A stretch of 64,000 nt of DNA, taken from positions 59,207 to 123,206 of the forward strand of contig JADJBM010000015.1 of NCBI GenBank assembly GCA_016703785.1, in the 5' to 3' direction. Below are positions 1-6,738 of the stretch, piece by piece (position 1 is the stretch's first letter; every line of letters starts with the position of its first letter). The position numbers and the translations under genes are program-made. The DNA comes from Betaproteobacteria bacterium (GTDB lineage Bacteria > Pseudomonadota > Gammaproteobacteria > Burkholderiales > Rhodocyclaceae). The notes under the pieces are model-generated. The model was not told the DNA's origin. It made no database searches and saw only the letters and a list, made by a program, of their open reading frames with translations.

Positions 1-522
1 GGTCGCCGTGACGAGGCGGGCAAGGCGGTGGAGCAGGGCCTGGCCGCCGTGCCCGGCGAGTTTTCGCTGCGCCTGACGCAGGCGGCGATATACGAGCTCT
101 CCGGACGCTACGACGAGGCGATCAAGCTGTACGAGCAGTTGCTCAAGGAGCGCCCCAATGCGGACGTGATTGCGAACAACCTGGCCAGCCTGCTGAGCGA
201 TCACCGCACGGACAAGGCCAGCCTGAGCCGCGCCAACGAACTGGCCCAGCGCTTCAAGCGCAGCGACATCCCCCAGTTCAAGGACACCCTGGGCTGGACG
301 AGCTACAAGCTGGGCAAGGCGGACGAGGCGGTGCAGTTGATCGAGGATGCCTCGAAGAAAATGCCCGACCTGGCAGTGTTTCGCTATCACCTGGGGATGA
401 GCTACCTCGCCATCAACAAGAAGGACGCGGCGCGCAAGGAACTCGAGAAGGCGCTGGCGCTCGGTGAGGGCAAGGGGTTCCTCGAGGAAGAGCAGGTCAA
501 ACAGGCGCTGAAGGGCTTATAA
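1..522 (+). CDS. TPR-repeat protein, C-terminal part (PrsT-like, PEP-CTERM locus)
   Basis: The reading frame is already open at base 1, so the gene starts upstream and only about the last 173 residues are present. The visible part is built of tetratricopeptide repeats: alternating helices with the A-x-x-x-Y/L and A-x-x-x-L-x-x-A-L pattern, for example DEAIKLYEQLLKERP and ARKELEKALALG near the end. The next gene is an ATPase of the type tied to exosortase A/PEP-CTERM exopolysaccharide loci. In those loci a long TPR lipoprotein (PrsT) is a regular member, so this is the likely identity. The N-terminus needed to test this (lipobox, full repeat number) lies outside the window. TPR scaffolds mediate protein-protein contact; no catalytic motif is seen. 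Confidence 0.7.
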   Translation, partial: GRRDEAGKAVEQGLAAVPGEFSLRLTQAAIYELSGRYDEAIKLYEQLLKERPNADVIANNLASLLSDHRTDKASLSRANELAQRFKRSDIPQFKDTLGWTSYKLGKADEAVQLIEDASKKMPDLAVFRYHLGMSYLAINKKDAARKELEKALALGEGKGFLEEEQVKQALKGL

Positions 523-567
523 AATTCGGTTCTTCGGACTTTTCTGTGGGGGGAACCCAGCTTATTT

Positions 568-664
568 ATGTCCCCTCTCCCCGCTTGCGGGGAGAGGGCT
601 AGGGAGAGGGGTTGGCCGCCTGCCCACCCTCTCCCCGACCCTCTCCCGCCAGCGGGAGAGGGGG
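568..664. repeat. Double GC-rich palindromic repeat (CCCTCTCCC family)
   Basis: Two inverted-repeat units in tandem. Each has the form CCCTCTCCCCGC-loop-GCGGGGAGAGGG or a close variant, separated by a GGTTGGCCGCCTGCCCACC spacer. They lie between the TPR gene and the ATPase. The same unit recurs near 11.46, 15.17, 54.3, 57.0, 57.1 and 58.4 kb. Confidence 0.8.
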
Positions 665-734
665 GTGACTTATTGTGTTGGCAACCCACACAAAACCTGA
701 TTAACCTAAGATTCTTTCTCTGGACAACGACAGC

Positions 735-1556
735 ATGTATGAGGCTTTCTACGGCCTGAAGGAAAAGCCGTTCTCGATTCAGCCCGACCCGGATTTTCTG
801 TTCATGGGCAAGCGGCACAGCCTGGCGTATGCGACGCTCGAATACGGCATCCGCAACAAGGCGGGCTTCTCCGTCATCAGCGGGGAGATCGGCTGCGGCA
901 AGACGACGCTGATCCGCCATCTGCTCAACAACCTCGGGCAGGAGTTCAACGTCGGCCTGGTGTACAACACCCACCAGGAAGTGGCCAACCTGCTGGAATG
1001 GGTGTTGCTGGCGTTCGGCCTGCCGTATCAGGGCACGTCGCAGGTGGCGCTGTACGATGTCTTCCAGCGCTTCCTGATTTCCCAGTATGGCGCAGGCAAG
1101 CGGGTGCTGCTGATCGTCGACGAGGCGCAGAACCTGAGCCCGGGTGCGCTGGAATCGCTGCGCATGCTGTCGAACATCAACGCGGACAAGGACCAGCTCC
1201 TGCAGATGATCCTGGTCGGGCAGCCGCAGTTGCGGGAGGTGCTTCGCCGCCCGGAGATGCAGCAATTCGTCCAGCGGGTGTCGGCGCACTTCTTCATTCC
1301 CCCGCTCGAGGTGCCCGAAGTGCTGCGCTACATCCAGCACCGGCTGAAGGTTTCCGGCCGCGAGGCGCCGCTGTTCACGCCCTCGGCCTGCGTGCGCATT
1401 GCCAAGGCGAGCCGCGGCATCCCCCGCACCATCAACATCCTGTGCGATACGGCACTGGTGTATGGTTTCTCGGGGGAAGCGGCGAAGATCGATGTCCGCC
1501 TGGTCGAAGAGGTCATCCGCGACCAGGGCAAGTACGGGGTATTCCCGCTAGAGTAA
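735..1556 (+). CDS. ExeA-type AAA ATPase associated with XrtA/PEP-CTERM system
   Basis: 273 residues, the usual length for this family. The start MYEAFYGLKEKPFSIQPDP is the conserved N-terminus of ExeA/GspA-like ATPases. The P-loop GEIGCGKT lies at about residues 50-57 and the Walker B segment LLIVDEAQNL at about 120-129, followed by a sensor-type region (MILVGQPQLRE) and a C-terminal helical lid. Proteins of this family provide ATP-driven functions in secretion or envelope polysaccharide assembly. The version next to a TPR protein is the one found in exosortase A loci, where it probably acts at the inner membrane with the polysaccharide machinery. The exact role is inferred. No transmembrane segment is evident. 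Confidence 0.8.
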   Translation: MYEAFYGLKEKPFSIQPDPDFLFMGKRHSLAYATLEYGIRNKAGFSVISGEIGCGKTTLIRHLLNNLGQEFNVGLVYNTHQEVANLLEWVLLAFGLPYQGTSQVALYDVFQRFLISQYGAGKRVLLIVDEAQNLSPGALESLRMLSNINADKDQLLQMILVGQPQLREVLRRPEMQQFVQRVSAHFFIPPLEVPEVLRYIQHRLKVSGREAPLFTPSACVRIAKASRGIPRTINILCDTALVYGFSGEAAKIDVRLVEEVIRDQGKYGVFPLE

Positions 1557-1587
1557 GCTTTGCGAGTCTGGAGGTGAATCCGGGCTG

Positions 1588-2016
1588 ATGAAGCAGCCCA
1601 GCGGGGAAGATAGCCATATGAGCGCAAAAAATGACTTCATGATCATATCTTCGCATGATGCGTTCAGCGGGTCGTACTCCGTCTTCCAGAGATTCAGGCT
1701 GGCGGTTGCCGCGGCGTATGGCATGAAATACAACATGGACTACTTCTATCCCGACGGACATCCGGGACTGACGGCATTCCTTTCCCAAAACAGCAGCGGT
1801 CAATGGATCGAGCCCGAGTCATGCACCCGGATTGCAAATGAATTGGGGGCATTGCTCCCGCATCTGGAGGATGCATCCCCCGGCGACAGCGCCCGGTCGC
1901 ATGCGGATCATGCAAGGCAGTTCATCGCAGGATGCAGAAAGGCGGCGGAGGCGAATGAGCCGCTGACGTTCGAGGACACCTCGAACAACGTATTCGGCCT
2001 GTGGCACAAGGGTTAG
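1588..2016 (+). CDS. Hypothetical protein, 142 aa
   Basis: Not recognised. The ORF follows the ATPase by 31 bases. Two starts are possible: ATG at 1588 with GGAGGTG about 11 bases upstream, and ATG at 1618 (MSAKNDFMIISSHD) preceded by GGGGAAG. The second leaves out a short unremarkable N-terminus. The protein is soluble, with no signal peptide or membrane segment, and is fairly rich in Ser, His and Asp. It has a segment GSYSVFQRFRLAVAAAYG and an Ala/Glu-rich C-terminus. Base composition is slightly less GC-rich than its neighbours. The reading frame is clean and well placed, so it is probably a real gene. Confidence 0.5.
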   Translation: MKQPSGEDSHMSAKNDFMIISSHDAFSGSYSVFQRFRLAVAAAYGMKYNMDYFYPDGHPGLTAFLSQNSSGQWIEPESCTRIANELGALLPHLEDASPGDSARSHADHARQFIAGCRKAAEANEPLTFEDTSNNVFGLWHKG

Positions 2017-2076
2017 CGGGCCTCCCTGGGTGTAGAGTTACGATACGACTGGTATCGCAGACATGAGGAGGACACC

Positions 2077-2622
2077 ATGAAATCGAGAATGATTCGGCTG
2101 GTTTGGGGAAGCATGCTTGCGCTCTTCGTCGCGGCGAACGCCTGGGCCGCGTCGAAGGAGGAGATCAACGCCGAGGTGCGCGAGGCGATGCAGAACTTCT
2201 ACAAGCACACCAGCGCGGGCAAGGAGCTGTCGCAGAAGGCAGCGGGGATGCTGGTGTTTCCCACCGTGGTCAAGGCCGGCATCGGCGTCGGCGGCGAGTA
2301 CGGCGAGGGTTCGCTGCTCATCGGCGGCAATCCCGTGGCCTATTACAACATCGCCTCCGCCTCCATCGGCTTCCAGCTGGGGGCCCAGGCGCGCAGCATG
2401 ATCATTTTGTTCATGACGGAGAGCGCCTTGTCGAAATTCCGCAATAGCGAGGGCTGGAAGGCCGGCGTGGACGGCAGCGTGGCACTGGTCACGCTGGGCG
2501 CCGGCGGTTCGATCGATACCGAAACGGCGAAAAAACCGATCATCGGCTTCATCTTCTCGAACAAGGGCCTGATGTACAACCTGACCTTCGAGGGGTCGAA
2601 GATCACCAAGCTCGACAAGTGA
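2077..2622 (+). CDS. YSC84/SYLF-domain lipid-binding protein, secreted
   Basis: 181 residues with a clear signal peptide (MKSRMIRLVWGSMLALFVAANAWA, cleavage after AWA). The mature part matches the SYLF/Ysc84 family: an N-terminal helix with a GKELSQKAAGMLVFP segment, then repeated Gly-rich strands GIGVGGEYGEG, FQLGAQARSMIILFM and VTLGAGGSIDTET. In eukaryotes the SYLF domain binds phosphoinositides. Bacterial members are periplasmic or outer-membrane-associated proteins of uncertain function. A good SD (GAGGAGGACACC) precedes the ATG. A hairpin follows just after the stop, and the next gene is convergent, so this gene is probably monocistronic. Confidence 0.8.
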   Translation: MKSRMIRLVWGSMLALFVAANAWAASKEEINAEVREAMQNFYKHTSAGKELSQKAAGMLVFPTVVKAGIGVGGEYGEGSLLIGGNPVAYYNIASASIGFQLGAQARSMIILFMTESALSKFRNSEGWKAGVDGSVALVTLGAGGSIDTETAKKPIIGFIFSNKGLMYNLTFEGSKITKLDK

Positions 2623-2636
2623 CCACCTATCCCCCG

Positions 2637-2657
2637 CCCCTTTCCCGGGGAAAGGGG
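2637..2657. terminator. Perfect GC-rich hairpin between convergent genes
   Basis: The sequence reads CCCCTTTCCC then GGGGAAAGGGG, a near-perfect palindrome 15 bases after the SYLF gene stop and before the convergent kinase stop. It has no T-run on the + side, so it may act as a bidirectional RNA end or only be a small repeat unit. Function is inferred from position. Confidence 0.45.
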
Positions 2658-2699
2658 TGACGGTGGTTCAGCCGCTAAGCGGCTGCCATCTTGCTGACT

Positions 2700-3710
2700 T
2701 CAGGCAGGCAAAGGCGGTTCGTCCATGAGGGCGACCTGCTCGCGCAGTTCGAGAATCCGGTCCTGCCAGTAGCGCTGGGTGTTGAACCAGGGAAAGGCGG
2801 CCGGGAATGCGGGATCGTCCCAGCGCCGGGCCAGCCAGGCCGAGTAGTGGATCAGGCGCAGGGTGCGCAGCGCTTCGACCAGGTTCAGTTCCCGCACATC
2901 GAAATCGCAGAAATCCTCGTAGCCCGCCAGCACGTCGCCGAGTTGGCGCGTCATCTCGGCGCGCTCTCCGGAAAGCATCATCCACAAGTCCTGCACGGCC
3001 GGCCCCATGCGGGAATCGTCGAAATCGACGAAGTGCGGCCCGCGCATTTCCCCGCTGTCCGTCCATAGCACGTTGCCGGCGTGGCAGTCGCCGTGCAGGC
3101 GAAGGAGGGCGACCTTGCCGGCGCGCTGGTAGCAGCGGCGCACGCCGTCGAGCGCCAGTTCCGTCACGCTGGTCCAGGCCGCCAGGAGATCGTCGGGCAG
3201 GAAGCGGTGGGCGAGCAGGAAATCGCGCGAATCCTCGCCGAAGCTTGCGATGTCGAGCACGGGGCGTTCCGTGAAGGGGGCCGCCGCACCGACGGCATGA
3301 ATGCGCCCGATGAAGCGCCCCATCCACTGCAGGGTGTCCGGCTTGTCCAGTTCAGGGGCCCGGCCGCCGCGCCTCGGAAACACCGCAAAGCGGAACCCGC
3401 CGGCGGCATGCAGGGTATGCCCCCCGTTCAAGGCGAGAGGGGCGACCACGGGAATTTCCCGCTCGGCCAGGTCGCGCACGAAGGCATGTTCCTCGAGGAT
3501 CGCGGCATCGCTCCAGCGTTCGGGCCGGTAGAACTTGGCCACCACGGGGGCGGCATCGGCAATGCCGACCTGGTAGACGCGGTTCTCGTAGCTGTTGAGG
3601 GCGAGCAGGGAGCCGTCGCATTGCAGGCCGACGCTTTCCAGGGCATTCAGGACGACATCGGGGGTCAGGCCGGAATACGGGTGGAGGGCTTGATGCGCTG
3701 GATTTTCCAT
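2700..3710 (-). CDS. srkA: Stress response serine/threonine kinase A (SrkA/YihE/RdoA-like)
   Basis: 336 residues from ATG 3710 (MENPAHQALHPYSGL), close to the 328 of E. coli SrkA. The upstream in-frame ATG at 3737 would overlap the neighbouring promoter region and adds nothing conserved. It has an aminoglycoside-phosphotransferase-like fold: NSYENRVYQVG near residue 40 (glycine loop), VVAKFYRPERW (lysine region), the catalytic loop LHGDCHAGNVLW around residue 190, and the metal-binding segment FVDFDDSRMGPAVQDLW. The family phosphorylates proteins and counters stress-induced programmed death in E. coli. The target here is unknown. It is divergent from the acetyltransferase gene. Confidence 0.85.
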   Translation of the reverse strand: MENPAHQALHPYSGLTPDVVLNALESVGLQCDGSLLALNSYENRVYQVGIADAAPVVAKFYRPERWSDAAILEEHAFVRDLAEREIPVVAPLALNGGHTLHAAGGFRFAVFPRRGGRAPELDKPDTLQWMGRFIGRIHAVGAAAPFTERPVLDIASFGEDSRDFLLAHRFLPDDLLAAWTSVTELALDGVRRCYQRAGKVALLRLHGDCHAGNVLWTDSGEMRGPHFVDFDDSRMGPAVQDLWMMLSGERAEMTRQLGDVLAGYEDFCDFDVRELNLVEALRTLRLIHYSAWLARRWDDPAFPAAFPWFNTQRYWQDRILELREQVALMDEPPLPA

Positions 3711-3774
3711 GATGTCATTGTACGTTCTCGCCGGCACGCTATCATGGAGGCCGCCAAGAAGAACACCAACGACG

Positions 3775-4302
3775 ATGGCCGACTATCCACAACACCTGGT
3801 TCGCCCGCATCACCTGTTCGACGGCACGCAGATCGTCATTCGCCCCATACGGGCGGAAGACGCAGCCATCGAACAGGACTTCGTGCGCGGCTTGTCCGAC
3901 GATTCGCGCTACAACCGCTTCATGGGCCAGCTGCGCGAACTGGCGCCGCGCAAGCTGCAGTACTTCACCGAGATCGATTACGAGCAGCACATGGCGCTGA
4001 TCGCGACGGTGATGCGCGACGACCACGAGATCGAGATCGGCGTGGCTCGCTACTTCGTGTCGCCGGGGAACGAGAGCTGCGAGTTCGCGGTGGCGGTCGA
4101 CGATGCCTGGCATGGCACCGGCGTGGCCGGCCTGCTGATGCTGGACCTGATCGCAGCGGCGCGGGGCAGGGGGCTGAAAACCATGGAAGGCTTCGTGCTG
4201 ACGAGCAACCACAAGATGCTCAAGTTCACCCGTCAGCTCGGCTTCGAATTCCATCGCGACATTGGCGAGGGCGATACCGTCCGCGTCATCAAGACGCTCT
4301 GA
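3775..4302 (+). CDS. GNAT family N-acetyltransferase
   Basis: 175 residues from ATG 3775 (MADYPQHLVRPHHLFDG). A further in-frame ATG at 3709 gives a low-complexity, non-conserved extension and overlaps the divergent kinase start, so it was not chosen. Features are IRPIRAEDAAIEQDFVRGLSD at the front, as in GNAT domains of the Pat/PatZ acetyltransferases, and the acetyl-CoA-binding stretch DDAWHGTGVAGLLMLDLI (motif A, with the usual Q/R-x-x-G-x-G/A partly replaced). These are followed by GFVLTSNHKMLKFTRQLGF, the typical motif B ending. The substrate may be a protein lysine, but the large NDP-forming acyl-CoA synthetase domain of PatZ is absent. The gene is convergent with nfi, whose stop follows at once. 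Confidence 0.75.
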   Translation: MADYPQHLVRPHHLFDGTQIVIRPIRAEDAAIEQDFVRGLSDDSRYNRFMGQLRELAPRKLQYFTEIDYEQHMALIATVMRDDHEIEIGVARYFVSPGNESCEFAVAVDDAWHGTGVAGLLMLDLIAAARGRGLKTMEGFVLTSNHKMLKFTRQLGFEFHRDIGEGDTVRVIKTL

Positions 4303-4977
4303 TCAGGGCCTGTTCGGTTTCTCGGAGGCCAGCCGATGCGCCCAGCGCGTGGTCTCCGGCAGGCGGTAGCGGGTCAGGCAGGCCATGACCCAGTCGATCG
4401 CGGATTCCAGGCAAATGCGGTGGCCGGGCGAGATGTACAGCGGCTTGACGCCCAGCCGCGTGCGCAGCACGGCGCCGATCGTTTCCTTGCCGTCCTTCAG
4501 GGGCACCCAGGCGCCGCGCTTGTCGGGCACCTCGCGATGCGTTCCGACCAGTCGCGTCTTGGCGACGCCGATGGACGGGATGTCGAGCAGCAGGCCGAGA
4601 TGGCTGGCGATGCCGAGCCGGCGCGGATGCGCGATGCCCTGGCCGTCGCAGAGCAGGAGGTCGGGCGGGGTGTCGAGTTGTTCCATCGCTGCCAGCACGG
4701 CAGGCGCCTCGCGGAAGGACAGCAGCCCCGGCACATAGGGAAAGCGGGTCGGTTGCCTGGCGATGGCGGCGGTTTCCAGTTGCAGCGAGGGGAAGGCGAG
4801 CACCGCGACCGCCGCCCGTGTCGTGCGGCCGCCGTTCTCGAAACCGACATCGACGCCGGCCACCCGGCCGATCGGGCCGAAATCGTCGCGGCAGACGATT
4901 TTTTCAGCCAGGCGCGACTGGAGCGCCATGGCTTCCCTGGGCGTGATATCCCAGGGATGGCCGGGTCGAACCTTCAT
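4303..4977 (-). CDS. nfi: Endonuclease V (deoxyinosine 3'-endonuclease)
   Basis: 224 residues, the normal length. The enzyme cuts the second phosphodiester bond 3' of deoxyinosine to start repair of deaminated adenine. Family landmarks are VAGVDVGF (first metal Asp), FPYVPGLLSFREAP (wedge region with the PYIPS-like motif, here PYVPG), DLLLCDGQGIAHPRRLGIASHLG (active-site Asp and the hypoxanthine pocket), and a late GHRICLESAIDW. The ATG at 4977 overlaps the stop of the upstream phosphodiesterase as ATGA, so the two are translationally coupled. A much longer reading of the same frame into the upstream gene is an artefact of high GC. Confidence 0.93.
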   Translation of the reverse strand: MKVRPGHPWDITPREAMALQSRLAEKIVCRDDFGPIGRVAGVDVGFENGGRTTRAAVAVLAFPSLQLETAAIARQPTRFPYVPGLLSFREAPAVLAAMEQLDTPPDLLLCDGQGIAHPRRLGIASHLGLLLDIPSIGVAKTRLVGTHREVPDKRGAWVPLKDGKETIGAVLRTRLGVKPLYISPGHRICLESAIDWVMACLTRYRLPETTRWAHRLASEKPNRP

Positions 4978-6143
4978 GCGGCGCAACCGGCCAGGATGAG
5001 CGGCACGTACATCTCGCGGGCGCTGGTGCCGGCATGCACGCCGAGCTGCCTGTAGCGCTTCTCGCCTTCGATCCAGTCCAGCAGCGTCCAGTCGTCGCGC
5101 ATCACCAGCACGTAGTCGCCGATGCGCGAAGCCAGGCGTGGATCCGCCACGCCCGGACCGAACCAGCCTTGTTCCAGCAGTGCGCGGCTGGGGTAGAGGT
5201 CGGCACACGCTCCGAGGATGTCCTGCGCAAGGTTGACGAAACGGTCCGCCTGCCCCGGCTTGATGTAGCAATAGGCCACGCGCCGCTCGCCGCACAGCGG
5301 GCGCGCCAGCGTCGCGGCGAGGTCCGGGTAGAGGGCCAGGTCGATCTGGCGCCCGGGCGGTGAATCGATGAAGCCGTGGTCGGCGCAGGCGAGAACCGCG
5401 GTGTCGGTATCCGCGATCGAAGCGAGAAAATCGCCGAAAGCCGCGTCCAGCGCGGCAAATTGTTCGGCGAGCTTGTCGCTGCCCACGCCATGGATGTGGG
5501 CCAGGGTGTCGAGGTCGGCGTAGTAGGCGTAGACGTAGCTCGGGGCGGCGGATTCGCGCAGGCTGGCCTCGATCTGCTCGAACAACTCCGCCAGCGTCCT
5601 GTAGCCGCGCACCGCGGCGCGCCCGGAATGATAGAGATTGAACTCGGATAGGGCGATGGCCATCGGGGAGACGAACGTGGCGGGGCGGTCGATCCGGTCG
5701 ACGAACGGGGCATGACCGAACAGACGCCGCGGCAGGGCACCGGGCGGCGCATCGAACCGGCCCGTTCCGCGCGGCCTGAGCGGCAGCACGGCGGCGACGG
5801 CGTCCAGCTCGGAAAAATACATGTGCCAGCCGGTGAGGGCATGCTGCTGGGGCGCCAGCCCGCTCAGATAGGTCGTCACGGCGCTGGCGGTGGTGGACGG
5901 AAAGACGGAGGTAAGGCGGGAATGCAGATGGCGATGCAGGGCGCCGCCGCGACCGTTTTCCAGCAGGTAGTCGTAGCCCAGTCCGTCGATGACGAGCAGA
6001 ACGATATGACGCGCCGTACTGAGGGGGCTGACTTTCAGGCCGCGCAGCAGCGGGTAGGGCAGGGGTTGCTTCGCGCCGCAGGCGTCGCCGAGCGAGCGCA
6101 TCAGGTTGACGATGCTGCCGCCCGTGTAGTCGGGCCGGATCAC
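4974..6143 (-). CDS. Alkaline-phosphatase-superfamily phosphodiesterase/nucleotide pyrophosphatase
   Basis: About 389 residues from a probable GTG start at 6143 (VIRPDYTGGSIVNLMRSLG); the start is uncertain because no ATG with an SD is visible. The metal-binding front HIVLLVIDGLGYDYLL and the nucleophile Thr segment LTSVFPSTTASAVTTYLSG match type I phosphodiesterases. Further motifs are YYADLDTLAHIHG and ACADHGFI, which supply the remaining Asp/His metal ligands. It probably hydrolyses a nucleotide or phosphonate diester in the cytoplasm, as no signal peptide is seen. A copy of the dispersed CGCCGT-N8-GGCTGACTTT motif lies inside the gene, in the loop just before HIVLLVIDG. It is coupled to nfi downstream. 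Confidence 0.75.
   Translation of the reverse strand: MIRPDYTGGSIVNLMRSLGDACGAKQPLPYPLLRGLKVSPLSTARHIVLLVIDGLGYDYLLENGRGGALHRHLHSRLTSVFPSTTASAVTTYLSGLAPQQHALTGWHMYFSELDAVAAVLPLRPRGTGRFDAPPGALPRRLFGHAPFVDRIDRPATFVSPMAIALSEFNLYHSGRAAVRGYRTLAELFEQIEASLRESAAPSYVYAYYADLDTLAHIHGVGSDKLAEQFAALDAAFGDFLASIADTDTAVLACADHGFIDSPPGRQIDLALYPDLAATLARPLCGERRVAYCYIKPGQADRFVNLAQDILGACADLYPSRALLEQGWFGPGVADPRLASRIGDYVLVMRDDWTLLDWIEGEKRYRQLGVHAGTSAREMYVPLILAGCAA
6011..6038 (+). repeat. Dispersed motif copy 1 (CGCCGT-N8-GGCTGACTTT), within a CDS
   Basis: CGCCGT at 6012-6017, an 8-base spacer, GGCTGACTTT at 6026-6035, then CAG. It is antisense to the phosphodiesterase gene and falls in its variable loop before the metal-binding motif. 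Confidence 0.8.
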
Positions 6144-6259
6144 CGCAACGGCTTCGGGCAGCTTTCGATCGATGCGGCTTGAATCCGGGAGCGGCCCTGC
6201 ATGATGGAAAAAAGTGGAGTGTGTGGCTGTCGGGCAACCGCGGAAAACGCGCGGCGGAT

Positions 6260-6541
6260 TCAGTGGTCTTCGATGTGCGGCCCGCCTTCCTCCGCGGGTG
6301 CGCCCGTGTCCGGGTCGATCCAGTCGGAGATGCCGAGTTCGTCTTCGGCTTCGGCCAGCGTTTCGCCTGGCTCGAAATCGGACTCGTCGCTGTACTCCAT
6401 GTCCTCCGCAGCTTCGATCAGCGTCGGGAAGGGGCCGTATTCCCCGCCGCTGTCCTTGTCCTGCCAATAGAAGCCGTCCGGCCGCTCGATGACGCGCGTC
6501 CGGTCGTAGCCTGAAGGTGTGGCGGGTATACTCTTTGGCAT
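6260..6541 (-). CDS. Small acidic protein, 93 aa, unknown function
   Basis: Start ATG 6541 is supported by a good SD (GAAGGAGACTGCC). The longer in-frame reading beyond it has no conserved start. The product is very acidic: after MPKSIPATPSGYDRTRVIERPDGFYWQDKD come runs such as EAAEDMEYSDESDFEPGE and DELGISDWIDPDTGAPAEEG. The N-terminal RPDGFYW segment is reminiscent of small proteins often annotated only as hypothetical in Betaproteobacteria. No catalytic motif, signal peptide or membrane segment is present. It is transcribed away from the Lon-like gene, with a region of about 200 bases between them. Confidence 0.65.
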   Translation of the reverse strand: MPKSIPATPSGYDRTRVIERPDGFYWQDKDSGGEYGPFPTLIEAAEDMEYSDESDFEPGETLAEAEDELGISDWIDPDTGAPAEEGGPHIEDH

Positions 6542-6679
6542 GGCAGTCTCCTTCTCGCTGCGATTATCTTGAACCTTTTTTCCGTGAAAAGCTATTGCGA
6601 ATCTTCGTCGGGTTCGCTGACCGCTGTCAAACGGTGCGCCTTCAATGCCATAACGACCGCTGCAGGAAAATCTTAACCA

Positions 6680-6708
6680 TTGTGCGCCGCCGTGTCGAAC
6701 GCTATAGT
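6680..6708 (+). promoter_or_regulatory. Predicted sigma-70 promoter for the Lon-like gene
   Basis: TTGTGC (6680-6685), a 17-base spacer and TATAGT (6703-6708), a five-of-six -10 match, 31 bases before the ATG at 6739. Seen by eye only. The rest of 6542-6738 shows no ORF; it is the divergent regulatory gap. Confidence 0.5.
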
Positions 6709-6738
6709 TGATTCGTAAATTCGAATATAGAAAAACGA

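Noticed and set aside
2680..2710. TTGCTGACTTCAGG as another copy of the dispersed motif
   Set aside because: It lacks the CGCCGT half at the fixed distance and has mismatches in the second half.
4303..6237. A 644-codon minus-strand frame covering nfi and the gene upstream
   Set aside because: Only its last 224 codons look like a protein (endonuclease V). The rest is Arg/Pro/Ala-rich antisense-like sequence over the phosphodiesterase gene, which has its own conserved frame.
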